Assembly: GCF_014648175.1 (NCBI RefSeq)
Contig: NZ_BMQP01000028.1
Coordinates: 1 to 64,000 of the forward strand
Length of the DNA stretch: 64,000 nucleotides
From: Planobispora rosea
GTDB taxonomy: Bacteria > Actinomycetota > Actinomycetes > Streptosporangiales > Streptosporangiaceae
Direction of reading: 5' to 3'
The notes under the pieces were generated by a model. That model was not told the DNA's origin. It did no database searches and saw only the letters and a list, made by a program, of their open reading frames with translations. The translations under genes and the position numbers were made by a program. Positions 49,267-57,167 of the stretch are shown one piece after another (positions within the stretch are counted from its first letter, which is position 1; each line of letters starts with the position of its first letter).

Positions 49267-50099
49267 GCATCGCGGACGTCACGGCGAGGATCGCCCAGCT
49301 GCACGCCTTCGGCGGGGCGCCCGCCGTCTCCGCGGCCGGCGCTTCGGGCACCCCGGCGACCTCGTCCGCCTCGTCCGCCTCGGCGACCGACTTCGCCGCC
49401 GCACTGGAGGACGCCAAGCAGACCACCACGGCGGGCACCGGCGCCACCACCTCCACCGGGGCGACGGGCAAGGTCACCTCCGGCTCCGCCGACGGGAAGG
49501 TCACCGGTCAGGACGTCGTGGAGCAGGCCCGCCGCTACCTCGGAGTCCCCTACCTGTGGGGCGGCACGGAGCCGAGCCGGGGCCTGGACTGCTCCGGCCT
49601 GGTCCAGCTCGTCTACAAGAAGCTGGGCATCTCGCTGCCGCGCGTCTCGCAGGACCAGCAGAACGAGGGCCGCAGCATCCCCAGCCTGAAGCAGGCGCAG
49701 CCGGGTGACCTGCTGACCTTCGGCTCCCCCGCGACGCACATCGGCATCTACATCGGCGACGGCAAGATGCTGCACGCCCCCCGCACCGGCGACGTGGTCA
49801 AGATCGTCAACATGGACGACTACTACCGCAAGCCCACCGACATCCGCCGCATCCTGAGCGACGACGCGGCGAGCGCCACCGGGGCGACGGCCGGCCAGGC
49901 CACTCCTGCGGCGTCCACTCCCCTGGCCGCGGCGGCCCAGATCCAGTCCGGGTACGGCGCCGCCGCGCTCGATTCCAACAGCACGCCCAATTTGACGCAG
50001 GTCCTCCCGGGCGCTGCCGATGGACTGGGTACCGGCCTCTACGACCCGGCCCAGGCTTACGTCCGCACCATTCAGTCGGCCATGAACGGCATCGGATAG
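49263..50099 (+). CDS. NlpC/P60 (C40) peptidase in the flagellar operon
   Basis: 278 residues from TTG 49263, overlapping fliJ (TTGA). The N-terminus SIADVTARIAQLHAFGGAP recalls other flagellar wall lytic proteins and the M15-like hydrolase at 42 kb. A Ser/Thr/Ala-rich linker covers about 25-80. The C40 domain (about 83-200) has catalytic Cys110 (LDCSGLV), His149 (THIGIYIG) and His161 (HAPRTG). It should cleave peptidoglycan stem peptides, opening the wall for the rod. No signal peptide is present, so export through the flagellar channel, as for FlgJ, is likely. Confidence 0.87.
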   Translation: MSIADVTARIAQLHAFGGAPAVSAAGASGTPATSSASSASATDFAAALEDAKQTTTAGTGATTSTGATGKVTSGSADGKVTGQDVVEQARRYLGVPYLWGGTEPSRGLDCSGLVQLVYKKLGISLPRVSQDQQNEGRSIPSLKQAQPGDLLTFGSPATHIGIYIGDGKMLHAPRTGDVVKIVNMDDYYRKPTDIRRILSDDAASATGATAGQATPAASTPLAAAAQIQSGYGAAALDSNSTPNLTQVLPGAADGLGTGLYDPAQAYVRTIQSAMNGIG

Positions 50100-50113
50100 C
50101 AGGAGAGACGATC

Positions 50114-51313
50114 TTGACCATGCCTTCGATCCCCTTGACGGGGAGCCCGTCGCCGATGGCGGCGCCGTCCGGCGCCTCTGGTGAGGGGCAGGCTGGGCAG
50201 ACCGGGGCCGGCGACGCCTTCGCCGCCCTGCTCGCCCTTCTCGCGGGCGGGGGGATGCCGCAGGGCGTCCTGCCCGGCTTCGGCGACGCCGCCGCGGGTT
50301 CCGGCGAGACGGCCCAGACGGCCCAGGCAGTCACCGCACTGTCCCCGGCACAGACCGCACCCGGCACCCAGCTCGGAGTCCCGCTCACCATCCAGGGCCA
50401 GCTCAACGGCCAGGACCAGGGACAGGTTCTCTCGGCGCAGCTCCTGACCCCTGGTGGTGTGCAGGTTCAGGGGCAGCAGCCCGCCCAGGCCGGTGGCCTG
50501 ACGGGAGTGCCCGCCGTACCGACCGCCGTGCTCCTGGGCGGAACGGTCGCCCCGGCGGAGGCCGCGCTCACCGCGGCCGGCCCCGGCGCCGCGCTCACCG
50601 CGGCGGAGCCCGCCGCCACGACCGGCACGGACCTGCCCGCCGCCTCCGGCACGACCACCGAGGGCGTCCCGGTCTCCACCGTCCCGGCCACCGGCTCCGG
50701 CGCGGGCGCCTCGACCGGCGAGGGCGGCTCCGGGCAGCCCGGTTCCGCGGCCACGGCGGTGAGCGAGAAGACCGAGGTGTCCGACGCCGCGCCGCAGGCC
50801 GTACCGAACGTCACCGCGACCGCGCAGACCAAGGCGGCGGAGCAGGTCTCCGCTCCCGCCTCGTCCCGCCCGGCCCCGCCCGCCGCGCAGGTCGCCATGC
50901 ACATCCTGCCGCTCCGGCAGGACCCGGACGGCATCCACCGGCTCACCGTCCACCTGCACCCCGTCGACCTCGGCCCGATCAGCGTCGTCGCCGAGCTCCG
51001 CAACGGCGCGGTGCACCTGCAGCTCGCCGGGGCCAGCGACGCCGCCTTCGAGGCGCTCCGCTCGTCCCTGCCCGACCTCAAGCGGGAGCTGGAGGACGGC
51101 GGGTTCTCCTCCTGCAGCCTGGACCTGCAGCGCGAGGCCCCGAACGGCGGCCAGTTCGGCGCGGGCCGCCAGCCGCAGGCCCAGCAGGACCCGGCCCAGC
51201 AGGGAGGCCAGGGCTGGAACGGCGACCCGTACCGCGGTGCCCGCACGGCCCCCGCCACGGCCGACCCCGTACCGGAGCGGCCCGGATCCCGCCTGCTCAA
51301 CGTCCGTCTCTGA
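50114..51313 (+). CDS. fliK: FliK: hook-length control protein
   Basis: 399 residues from TTG 50114 (GGAGAG seven bases upstream; ATG 50120 would be too far). The first 250 residues are Ala/Gly/Pro/Thr/Gln-rich and disordered, as expected of the molecular ruler. The C-terminal Flg_hook domain (about 272-345) has HRLTVHLHPVDLGPISVVAE and the following strand-helix pattern. It stops hook growth by switching FlhB specificity. Placement before flgD and flgE is canonical. Confidence 0.9.
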   Translation: MTMPSIPLTGSPSPMAAPSGASGEGQAGQTGAGDAFAALLALLAGGGMPQGVLPGFGDAAAGSGETAQTAQAVTALSPAQTAPGTQLGVPLTIQGQLNGQDQGQVLSAQLLTPGGVQVQGQQPAQAGGLTGVPAVPTAVLLGGTVAPAEAALTAAGPGAALTAAEPAATTGTDLPAASGTTTEGVPVSTVPATGSGAGASTGEGGSGQPGSAATAVSEKTEVSDAAPQAVPNVTATAQTKAAEQVSAPASSRPAPPAAQVAMHILPLRQDPDGIHRLTVHLHPVDLGPISVVAELRNGAVHLQLAGASDAAFEALRSSLPDLKRELEDGGFSSCSLDLQREAPNGGQFGAGRQPQAQQDPAQQGGQGWNGDPYRGARTAPATADPVPERPGSRLLNVRL

Positions 51314-51335
51314 CCCGTCTCCCGCAAGGAACCAC

Positions 51336-51809
51336 GTGACCAGCATCACGAGTGGGGCCTCGACCCCCGTCACCGCCACCACCGCAACCACGGCCGCCAC
51401 GACCGGAACGACGTCCGCGAGCAGCGGCAGCAAGCTCGACAAGGACACCTTCCTGCAGCTTCTGGTGGCCCAGATGCGTTACCAGGACCCCAGCAAGCCC
51501 GCCGACACCTCGGCGTTCCTGTCGCAGACCGCGCAGTTCACCGAGGTGGAGAAGATGGAGGAGCTCGTCAAGCAGCAGGGTCAGCTGCTGGCGGCCCAGC
51601 TCAGCCTCTCGGCCAGCGGCCTCGTCGGAAAGACCGTCAGCTACACCGGACCAGACGGCACGGAAGCCGTCGGTGTGGTCACCTCCGCCTCACTCGGCAG
51701 CAGCCCGACCCTGAAGGTCGGGAACACGGATGTACCGCTGTCCTCGGTCAAGGAAGTCACCAGCGCCGGCCGGCCCGGCACCGAACCCGCCTCCACCGAA
51801 GGAAACTGA
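51336..51809 (+). CDS. flgD: FlgD: hook-capping protein
   Basis: 157 residues from GTG 51336 (AAGGA six bases upstream). The conserved core KDTFLQLLVAQMRYQDPSKP and SAFLSQTAQFTEVEKMEEL is present. The usual C-terminal FlgD Ig-like and tudor domains are reduced to a single short beta region (about 100-150), as in other Gram-positive homologues. It caps the growing hook and is lost at completion. Confidence 0.93.
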   Translation: MTSITSGASTPVTATTATTAATTGTTSASSGSKLDKDTFLQLLVAQMRYQDPSKPADTSAFLSQTAQFTEVEKMEELVKQQGQLLAAQLSLSASGLVGKTVSYTGPDGTEAVGVVTSASLGSSPTLKVGNTDVPLSSVKEVTSAGRPGTEPASTEGN

Positions 51810-51810
51810 C

Positions 51811-52659
51811 ATGCTTCGCTCCCTGTACTCGGGCATCAGCGGCCTGCGCGTCCACCAGACGATGATGGACGTGACCGGTAACAACATCGCCAACGTCAAC
51901 ACCACCGGCTTCAAGACGTCCCAGACCACCTTCCAGGACACCCTGAGCCAGATGATGCGCGCCGCGGGCGCCCCGCAGGCCGCCGACGGCGTGAACCAGG
52001 CCGCCGGTGGTTCCAACCCGGCGCAGGTCGGCCTGGGCGTGCGCCTGGCGGGCGTCGAGACGAACTTCGGCCAGGGCGCGGCGCAGACCACCGGCCGCAA
52101 GACCGACCTGATGGTCCAGGGCGACGGCTTCTTCGTCGTGCAGAACGGCACCGAGCAGCTCTACACCCGCGCCGGCTCCTTCAGCTTCGACGCCAACAGC
52201 AACCTGGTGACCCCCGACGGCAACTTCGTGCTCGGCTGGAACACCACCACCGGCACCATCAACACCGCCGCCCCGCTGACGCCCGTGCAGCTGCCGACGG
52301 ACGGCTCCCTGGAGTCCTACACCATCTCCCAGGACGGCACCCTCGTCGGTGTCATGAACGACGGCACCAAGCGCCCGATCGGCCGTATCGCCATGGGCAA
52401 CTTCGTCAACCCGGGCGGTCTGGAGAAGGCCGGCGGCTCGACCTACCGCGCCACCGTGAACTCCGGTGCCGCCACCGTCGGCACCGCGGGCACCGGCGGC
52501 ATGGGGCTGATGCAGACCGGCGCGCTGGAGATGTCCAACGTCGACCTCGGCCAGGAGTTCACCAACCTGATCATCTCCCAGCGCGGCTTCCAGGCCAACA
52601 CCAAGGTCATCAGCACCTCCGACGAGCTGCTGAACGACCTGGTCAACCTCAAGCGCTAA
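51811..52659 (+). CDS. flgE: FlgE-type hook protein (short; FlgE/FlgG family)
   Basis: 282 residues, ATG 51811. N-terminal axial signature LRSLYSGISGLRVHQTMMDV followed by TGNNIANVNTTGF; C-terminal ALEMSNVDLGQEFTNLIISQ and the final coiled coil NDLVNLKR. The central part (about 75-240) is small, so the protein is nearer in length to FlgG than to enterobacterial FlgE (about 400 residues). The flgD-flgE order supports hook protein. No separate flgF or flgG is in the window. A terminator follows at 52693. Confidence 0.88.
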   Translation: MLRSLYSGISGLRVHQTMMDVTGNNIANVNTTGFKTSQTTFQDTLSQMMRAAGAPQAADGVNQAAGGSNPAQVGLGVRLAGVETNFGQGAAQTTGRKTDLMVQGDGFFVVQNGTEQLYTRAGSFSFDANSNLVTPDGNFVLGWNTTTGTINTAAPLTPVQLPTDGSLESYTISQDGTLVGVMNDGTKRPIGRIAMGNFVNPGGLEKAGGSTYRATVNSGAATVGTAGTGGMGLMQTGALEMSNVDLGQEFTNLIISQRGFQANTKVISTSDELLNDLVNLKR

Positions 52660-52692
52660 GCATCCCGCCCCGCCATGCGGGGAACGGCATGA

Positions 52693-52720
52693 GGCCCCGG
52701 GCACGCACGTGCCCGGGGCC
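52693..52720 (+). terminator. Terminator after flgE
   Basis: Perfect 12-bp arms (52693-52704 and 52709-52720) with a 4-base loop; ends the flgB-flgE unit. Confidence 0.85.
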
Positions 52721-52749
52721 TTCGCGCGTCGCCGCCCGGGTGCGGAGGG

Positions 52750-52986
52750 TCAGGTGTTGGCGCGGACGGTCCAGACGGACACGTGGTCTTCGCCGTAGGT
52801 GTAGCGCAGCGTGAAGGAGTCCGTCACGATCTCGAAAGCCGACGGGATCATCCCGTACGGTTGCGCGCCCGGGGGCTCAGGCTCGTCCGGCAGGCAGTAG
52901 ACCGTCTCCAGGACGGTGGCGCGGAGACCGAGCGGCAGCTTCAGCACCGACTCCTCGGCCTCCACGCTCCACAGGACGGTTCGCAT
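52750..52986 (-). CDS. RelE/ParE-like toxin candidate
   Basis: 78 residues, ATG 52986, overlapping the antitoxin stop by one base. The pattern VLWSVEAEESVLKLP at the start and a strand-rich C-terminus (FTLRYTYGEDHVSVWTVRA) fit the small RelE/ParE fold (DUF-type in actinomycetes). RelE-like proteins cut mRNA at the ribosome and ParE-like ones inhibit gyrase; which applies here cannot be told. The gene is antisense to, and set within, the flagellar cluster. Confidence 0.55.
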   Translation of the reverse strand: MRTVLWSVEAEESVLKLPLGLRATVLETVYCLPDEPEPPGAQPYGMIPSAFEIVTDSFTLRYTYGEDHVSVWTVRANT

Positions 52987-53282
52987 CAGTCACGTGCGTC
53001 CGGCAGCGGCACGCCGAAGTGCGCGTATGCGGCTTCCTTGCTGGCGAAGCCGGTCAGCCGGGCCTCGCCGCGCTTCACGGCGGCTATGCGCTCCCTCATC
53101 TCCGCGACTTCGGCCTGCTCGCGAAGGCGCTGGAGCTCGGCGTACTCGCTTTCGCTGATGAGCACGGCGTGTTCGTCGGCCGAGCGGCTGATGCGCACCG
53201 GGACGTGGGCGTGCACGGCACGGGAGACCAGTGTGCCCAGGCGCTTGCGGGCTTCGACGATGCCTATCTGCTCCATGTCCAT
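52986..53282 (-). CDS. Phd/YefM-family antitoxin
   Basis: 98 residues from ATG 53282; Met3 (53276) is an alternative. MEQIGIVEARKRLGTLVSRA then VHAHVPVRISRSADEHAVLIS is the Phd/YefM dimerisation and DNA-binding domain. The C-terminal part (about 55-98) is a charged helix that would bind the toxin. No ribosome site is seen, so the mRNA may be leaderless. Four TGTNCAT motifs at the start suggest autoregulation. Confidence 0.78.
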   Translation of the reverse strand: MDMEQIGIVEARKRLGTLVSRAVHAHVPVRISRSADEHAVLISESEYAELQRLREQAEVAEMRERIAAVKRGEARLTGFASKEAAYAHFGVPLPDARD

Positions 53283-53317
53283 GTGTCCATAGTAATTCAA
53301 GTGTTCATTGTGTACAT
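53276..53317 (-). promoter_or_regulatory. Four TGTNCAT motifs at the antitoxin start
   Basis: TGTCCAT at 53276 and 53284, TGTTCAT at 53302 and TGTACAT at 53311 (plus-strand reading). They overlap the start codon and probable promoter of the antitoxin gene, as expected of Phd-type operator sites. Confidence 0.5.
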
Positions 53318-53394
53318 CAAGGTTGCCCTCTCGGCAGGGGCCACCCGCGCCGGGTGGACGAGACCGGAGAAGGGACCTTGGTCCCGTGGGTTTC

Positions 53395-53420
53395 CTCAGG
53401 CCGCAGAGGCGATGGCCGAT
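53395..53420 (+). promoter_or_regulatory. Sigma-28 promoter of the flbD-motA-motB-fliL operon
   Basis: CTCA (53395-53398), 16-base spacer, GCCGAT (53415-53420), then GGGGG. This exact consensus match lies 63 bases before flbD. Confidence 0.82.
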
Positions 53421-53482
53421 GGGGGAAACAGCGCGGTTCGGGACGGGCCGCACGCCCGCTGACGACCCCGAGGACGGACCCG

Positions 53483-53764
53483 GTGATACTTCTTACCCGC
53501 CTTAACGGGCCGGAGTTCGCACTGAACCCGGACCTGATCGAGCGAGCCGACCAGACCCCCGACACGGTGATCACTCTCGTGGACGGGACCAAGTACATCA
53601 TCGCCGAGTCCCTGAGCGAGTTCATGTCGATCGTGCGCCGCTACCGCGCCGACCTGCTCGCCGACGCGGAGATCCTCGTCTCCTCGGGAACGCACCGCCC
53701 GCCCGCCGCGCCCACCGACTCCGACCAGGCGCGCGTCGTCCGACTTCACCGACAGGAGCGGTAG
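53483..53764 (+). CDS. flbD: FlbD-family flagellar protein
   Basis: 93 residues from GTG 53483. The FlbD signature is clear: ILLTRLNGPEFALNPDLIER, then TPDTVITLVDGTKYIIAESL and a short helix. The family is found beside motA in Gram-positive flagellar clusters; its role is not well defined. Its C-terminal 25 residues are a Pro/Arg tail absent from shorter relatives. The stop directly abuts motA. Confidence 0.88.
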   Translation: MILLTRLNGPEFALNPDLIERADQTPDTVITLVDGTKYIIAESLSEFMSIVRRYRADLLADAEILVSSGTHRPPAAPTDSDQARVVRLHRQER

Positions 53765-54547
53765 ATGGATCCGGCAACCCTGGCAGGTATCGGCATCGCC
53801 GTCGCCTCCATGCTGGCGATGATGTTCCTTGAGGGCGCGGACCCGATGTCGATCATGCTTCCGGCCCCGCTCATCCTGGTCTTCGGCGGCACCTTCGGCG
53901 TGGCGATGGCCGGTGGCGTCCTGCGTGACAGCCTCGGCATCGGCAAGCAGATCCAGCGGGCCATCAAGTCCAAGCCGGTGCCCAGCAAGGAGCTGGTCGA
54001 CTCGATCGTCAAGCTCGCCGAGCGCGCCCGCCGCGAGGGCCTGCTGGCCCTGGAGGACGCGATCAAGGAGGTCGAGGAGCCGTTCCTCCGCCGCGGCCTG
54101 GAGCTGGCCATCGACGGCACCGACCCCGAGGAGCTCCGGGAGATCCTGGAGGCCGAGGTCGACGCCAAGCGCAAGGCCGACAAGTCCGGCGCCAAGATCT
54201 TCACCGACATGGGCGGCTACGCCCCCACGATCGGCATCATCGGCACCGTCATCAGCCTCGTGCTGGTGCTGGAGAACCTCAGCGACCCCTCCAAGCTCGG
54301 CCACATGATCGGCGCCGCCTTCGTCGCCACCCTGTGGGGCGTCTTCAGCGCCAACGTGATCTGGCTGCCCATCGGCAACCGGCTCAAGCGCCTCAGCGAG
54401 CTGGAGTGCGCCCAGATGGAGCTCACCATCGAGGGCATCGCGAACATCCAGTCCGGCACCAACCCGCGCCTGGTCTCGCAGAAGCTCAAGAGCCTGCTCC
54501 CGCCGGGTGAGGCCGAGGACAAGGCCGAGGAGAAGAAGGCCGCCTGA
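53765..54547 (+). CDS. motA: MotA: stator channel subunit
   Basis: 260 residues, ATG 53765. Four membrane helices (about 3-20, 32-50, 150-170, 180-200) and the cytoplasmic loop with charged residues that meet FliG (about 78-100; LAERARREGLLALEDAIKEV). The conserved MGGYAPTIGIIGTVISLV stretch includes the pore-lining Pro. It forms the ion-conducting stator with MotB. The ion (proton or sodium) cannot be told by eye. Confidence 0.96.
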   Translation: MDPATLAGIGIAVASMLAMMFLEGADPMSIMLPAPLILVFGGTFGVAMAGGVLRDSLGIGKQIQRAIKSKPVPSKELVDSIVKLAERARREGLLALEDAIKEVEEPFLRRGLELAIDGTDPEELREILEAEVDAKRKADKSGAKIFTDMGGYAPTIGIIGTVISLVLVLENLSDPSKLGHMIGAAFVATLWGVFSANVIWLPIGNRLKRLSELECAQMELTIEGIANIQSGTNPRLVSQKLKSLLPPGEAEDKAEEKKAA

Positions 54548-55446
54548 TGAGCACCAAGGCCCGTCGCCACAAGAAGCACGAGGAGCATGAGGAGGCTCAC
54601 GCCGACGAGCGCTGGCTGGTCACCTACGGTGACATGCTCACGGTGCTGATGGCCCTGTTCATCGTGCTGTTCGCGATGAGCCAGGTCGACCAGAACAAGT
54701 TCAACGCGCTCAAGGCGAGCCTGTCGATGGCCTTCGGCGAGCCCTCCGTCACCTTCGCCGCGCCGGGCAGCGCCGTGACCGGCGAGGCCGGCGGGGAGGA
54801 CTCCTCCTTCACCGACGTCGCCAACCCGGCGACCAAGGAGGAGAAGGAGGAGGCCGAGAAGCAGGCCCGCTCCGCCCTCGCCGCCCTCGACCGGGCCCGC
54901 GCCTCCGCCCGCGCGAAGAACGCGGAGAAGGAGGTCGAGAAGTTCGACCGGATCAAGCAGAAGATCCAGAAGGCGCTGGCCGCGCAGGACTCCGCCGACA
55001 GCGTGCAGTTCCGCGTCGACGAGCGCGGCCTGGTCGTCACCGTGGTCACCAGCTCCGTGGTGTTCGGCAACAACAGCGCCACGCTGCTGTCGGACGGCAA
55101 GAAGATCATCGACGCGATCGCTCCGGCGCTGCGCGGCGAGAGCAACAAACTCGAGGTCGACGGGCACACCAACTGGCTGCCGGTGACGTCGGGCCCGTAC
55201 CCGTCGAACTGGGAGCTGTCGACCGCGCGGGCCTCCACGGTGGTCCGCAGGCTGATCACCAAGGGCATCCCGGCCGGCCGGGTCAACGCCTCCGGCTACG
55301 CCGACCAGCGCCCGCTGTACCCCGACACCGACCCGCGGTCGGTGTCGCTGAACCGCCGCGTCGAGGTGGTCGTCCTGTCCGACCTCGACTCCCAGACCAA
55401 GGCACTGCTGCCCGCGGCCGCGGGCCAGTCCAGCACGAGCAACTGA
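54547..55446 (+). CDS. motB: MotB: peptidoglycan-anchored stator subunit
   Basis: 299 residues, ATG 54547, overlapping motA by one base. Single membrane helix (about 24-45) with the ion-binding Asp in RWLVTYGDMLTVLMALFI. A charged helical linker follows (about 95-145), then the OmpA-type wall-binding domain (about 190-285; VDGHTNWLPV, NWELSTARASTVVRRL). The N-terminal 20 residues are unusually His/Glu/Lys-rich (RRHKKHEEHEEAH). Confidence 0.96.
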   Translation: MSTKARRHKKHEEHEEAHADERWLVTYGDMLTVLMALFIVLFAMSQVDQNKFNALKASLSMAFGEPSVTFAAPGSAVTGEAGGEDSSFTDVANPATKEEKEEAEKQARSALAALDRARASARAKNAEKEVEKFDRIKQKIQKALAAQDSADSVQFRVDERGLVVTVVTSSVVFGNNSATLLSDGKKIIDAIAPALRGESNKLEVDGHTNWLPVTSGPYPSNWELSTARASTVVRRLITKGIPAGRVNASGYADQRPLYPDTDPRSVSLNRRVEVVVLSDLDSQTKALLPAAAGQSSTSN

Positions 55447-55465
55447 CACCCACCGGGAGAACACC

Positions 55466-55933
55466 ATGGCCACCGCAACGCTCAAGGCCGCGCCCGACGC
55501 CGGGGAGGCGGATGGCGGCAAGAAGAAGTCGAAGATGAAGCTGTTCATCATCGCCGGCGCGGTTCTCGTCCTCGCGGGGGCGGCAGCGGCGTACTTCCTG
55601 CTCTTCGCCGGCGGCGGGGAGGATGCCGCGGCCGAGGAGCCCAAGCCGGAGCCCGGCGCGGTCGCCGCCCTGGAGGCGATCACCATCAACCTGGCCGACG
55701 GGCACTTCCTGAAGCTGAAGCTGGCCCTGCAGGCGACCGCCGAGGTCCACGAGGCGCCGGACGGCAGCAAGGCCCTTGACCTGGCCATCGACCACTTCAG
55801 CAACAGGCCGGTGGACGAGCTGTCCTCGGACAAGGCCCGCAACCTGGCCAAGCAGGAGTTGCTGGAGAAGGTCGAGAAGGCCTACGAGGGCCAGATCATG
55901 GACATCTACTTCACCGAGTTCGTGATGCAGTAG
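55466..55933 (+). CDS. fliL: FliL: stator-associated membrane protein
   Basis: 155 residues, ATG 55466. Basic N-terminus, one membrane helix (about 28-50) and an extracytoplasmic SPFH-like domain ending in YEGQIMDIYFTEFVMQ, the family's C-terminal strand. FliL surrounds MotB and stabilises engaged stators. Last gene of the flbD operon; a strong terminator follows. Confidence 0.93.
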   Translation: MATATLKAAPDAGEADGGKKKSKMKLFIIAGAVLVLAGAAAAYFLLFAGGGEDAAAEEPKPEPGAVAALEAITINLADGHFLKLKLALQATAEVHEAPDGSKALDLAIDHFSNRPVDELSSDKARNLAKQELLEKVEKAYEGQIMDIYFTEFVMQ

Positions 55934-55955
55934 CGCCCCGCGCGCCCGCGTGACC

Positions 55956-55984
55956 GCTCCGGGCCGTCCTGAACGGCCCGGAGC
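55956..55984 (+). terminator. Terminator after fliL
   Basis: Perfect 12-bp arms (55956-55967 and 55973-55984) with a 5-base loop. It separates the stator operon from fliM, which has its own promoter-like sequence. Confidence 0.85.
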
Positions 55985-56171
55985 CCCTTCACGCCGCGCC
56001 CTCCGCCGGGGCCGTACGGCCCCCGCACGACCATCCACGCCCGCCGTAGCCGAGACCAGAGGAGGACGACGGACCGACAACCGCACAGCGGCGGAGGGCA
56101 CGCCCGGAGCGTGCGCCCCCACGGGAAACGGGACCCTCTTGTCACGAGGTGAACCCGATTTCTGGCATTTC

Positions 56172-56197
56172 CTTATATGGGGAGAGGCGGCGCCGAT
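56172..56197 (+). promoter_or_regulatory. Sigma-28-type promoter of the fliM-flhB operon (CTTA variant)
   Basis: CTTA (56172-56175), 16-base spacer, GCCGAT (56192-56197), then GGG. The -10 overlaps the first possible ATG of fliM (56196), so the transcript would begin at or next to GTG 56208. Confidence 0.65.
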
Positions 56198-56207
56198 GGG
56201 TGTTCTC

Positions 56208-57167
56208 GTGAGTCAGACGCAGCCTTTCGCCCCAACGCATCGCCTGCTTGGACGCGTGTCCCGACGGGCGAAGAACTCTGAACCGCACACCTATGACTTC
56301 CGCCGCCCGATCAAGCTCTCGCGTGAGCACACGCGCACGCTGCAGATCGCGTACGAGACGTTCGCCCGGCAGTACACGACCCTGCTGACCTCCACGCTGC
56401 GCGTGGTGTCCCAGGTCTCGCTGGTCTCCATCCAGCAGCTCACCTACGACGAGTACATCTCCGGCCTGGCCAACCCGACGATCGTCGCCACGCTGACCCT
56501 CGACCCGCTGCCCGGCGCGGCCATCATGGAGTTCTCGCTGAGCACCGCGATGGCCAGCATCGACCACATGCTCGGCGGTCCCGGCGGCCCGCAGATCGAG
56601 CGCCCGCTGACCGACATGGAGCTGCCGCTCCTGCGGGACCTGCTCAACCGGGTCCTGGACGAGATGCACTACGCCTTCGAGTCCATCACCGACTTCCGGC
56701 CCATGCTCGGCGCCGTCGACTACAACCCGCAGTTCGTGCAGGCCGCGGCCCCCGCCGACGCCGTCATCGTCGCCTCCTTCGAGATGCACGTGGGCAGCGA
56801 GGAATGCATCATGACGTTCTGCCTGCCGTTCACCTCGATCTTCCCCAAGCTGCAGGTCAACGACAACGACGTCACCCTCAGCGACTCCCAGCGCAGGACG
56901 CGCGAGGAGGCCCACCGCAACATGGTCGCGGCGCTCGGCACCACCCCCATCGAGGTGTCGGTCCGCTTCGACTCGGTCGAGCTGCGCCCCGAACAGATCG
57001 TCCGCCTCGAACCGGGTGACGTCGTACCGCTCACCCACGCCGTCACCGCGCCGCTCGCGGTGACCGCCGCGGACATCACGTTCGCCCACGCAGTGCCCGG
57101 CAGTCAGGGTCCGCGCCTGGCCTGCCTCGTCGTGCCCACGCCGCAGAACGAAACGGAAAACCAGTAA
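56208..57167 (+). CDS. fliM: FliM: motor switch protein
   Basis: 319 residues from GTG 56208; the ATG at 56196 (323 residues) lies within the promoter -10. FliM core: YDFRRPIKLSREHTRTLQIA, MLGGPGG in the middle domain, and the C-terminal SpoA domain (about 235-300; VSVRFDSVELRPEQIVRLEP). The short Ser-rich N-terminus lacks a recognisable CheY-P-binding EIDALL-type motif, so CheY may bind elsewhere or weakly. No ribosome site precedes the GTG, in line with a leaderless mRNA. Confidence 0.94.
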   Translation: MSQTQPFAPTHRLLGRVSRRAKNSEPHTYDFRRPIKLSREHTRTLQIAYETFARQYTTLLTSTLRVVSQVSLVSIQQLTYDEYISGLANPTIVATLTLDPLPGAAIMEFSLSTAMASIDHMLGGPGGPQIERPLTDMELPLLRDLLNRVLDEMHYAFESITDFRPMLGAVDYNPQFVQAAAPADAVIVASFEMHVGSEECIMTFCLPFTSIFPKLQVNDNDVTLSDSQRRTREEAHRNMVAALGTTPIEVSVRFDSVELRPEQIVRLEPGDVVPLTHAVTAPLAVTAADITFAHAVPGSQGPRLACLVVPTPQNETENQ

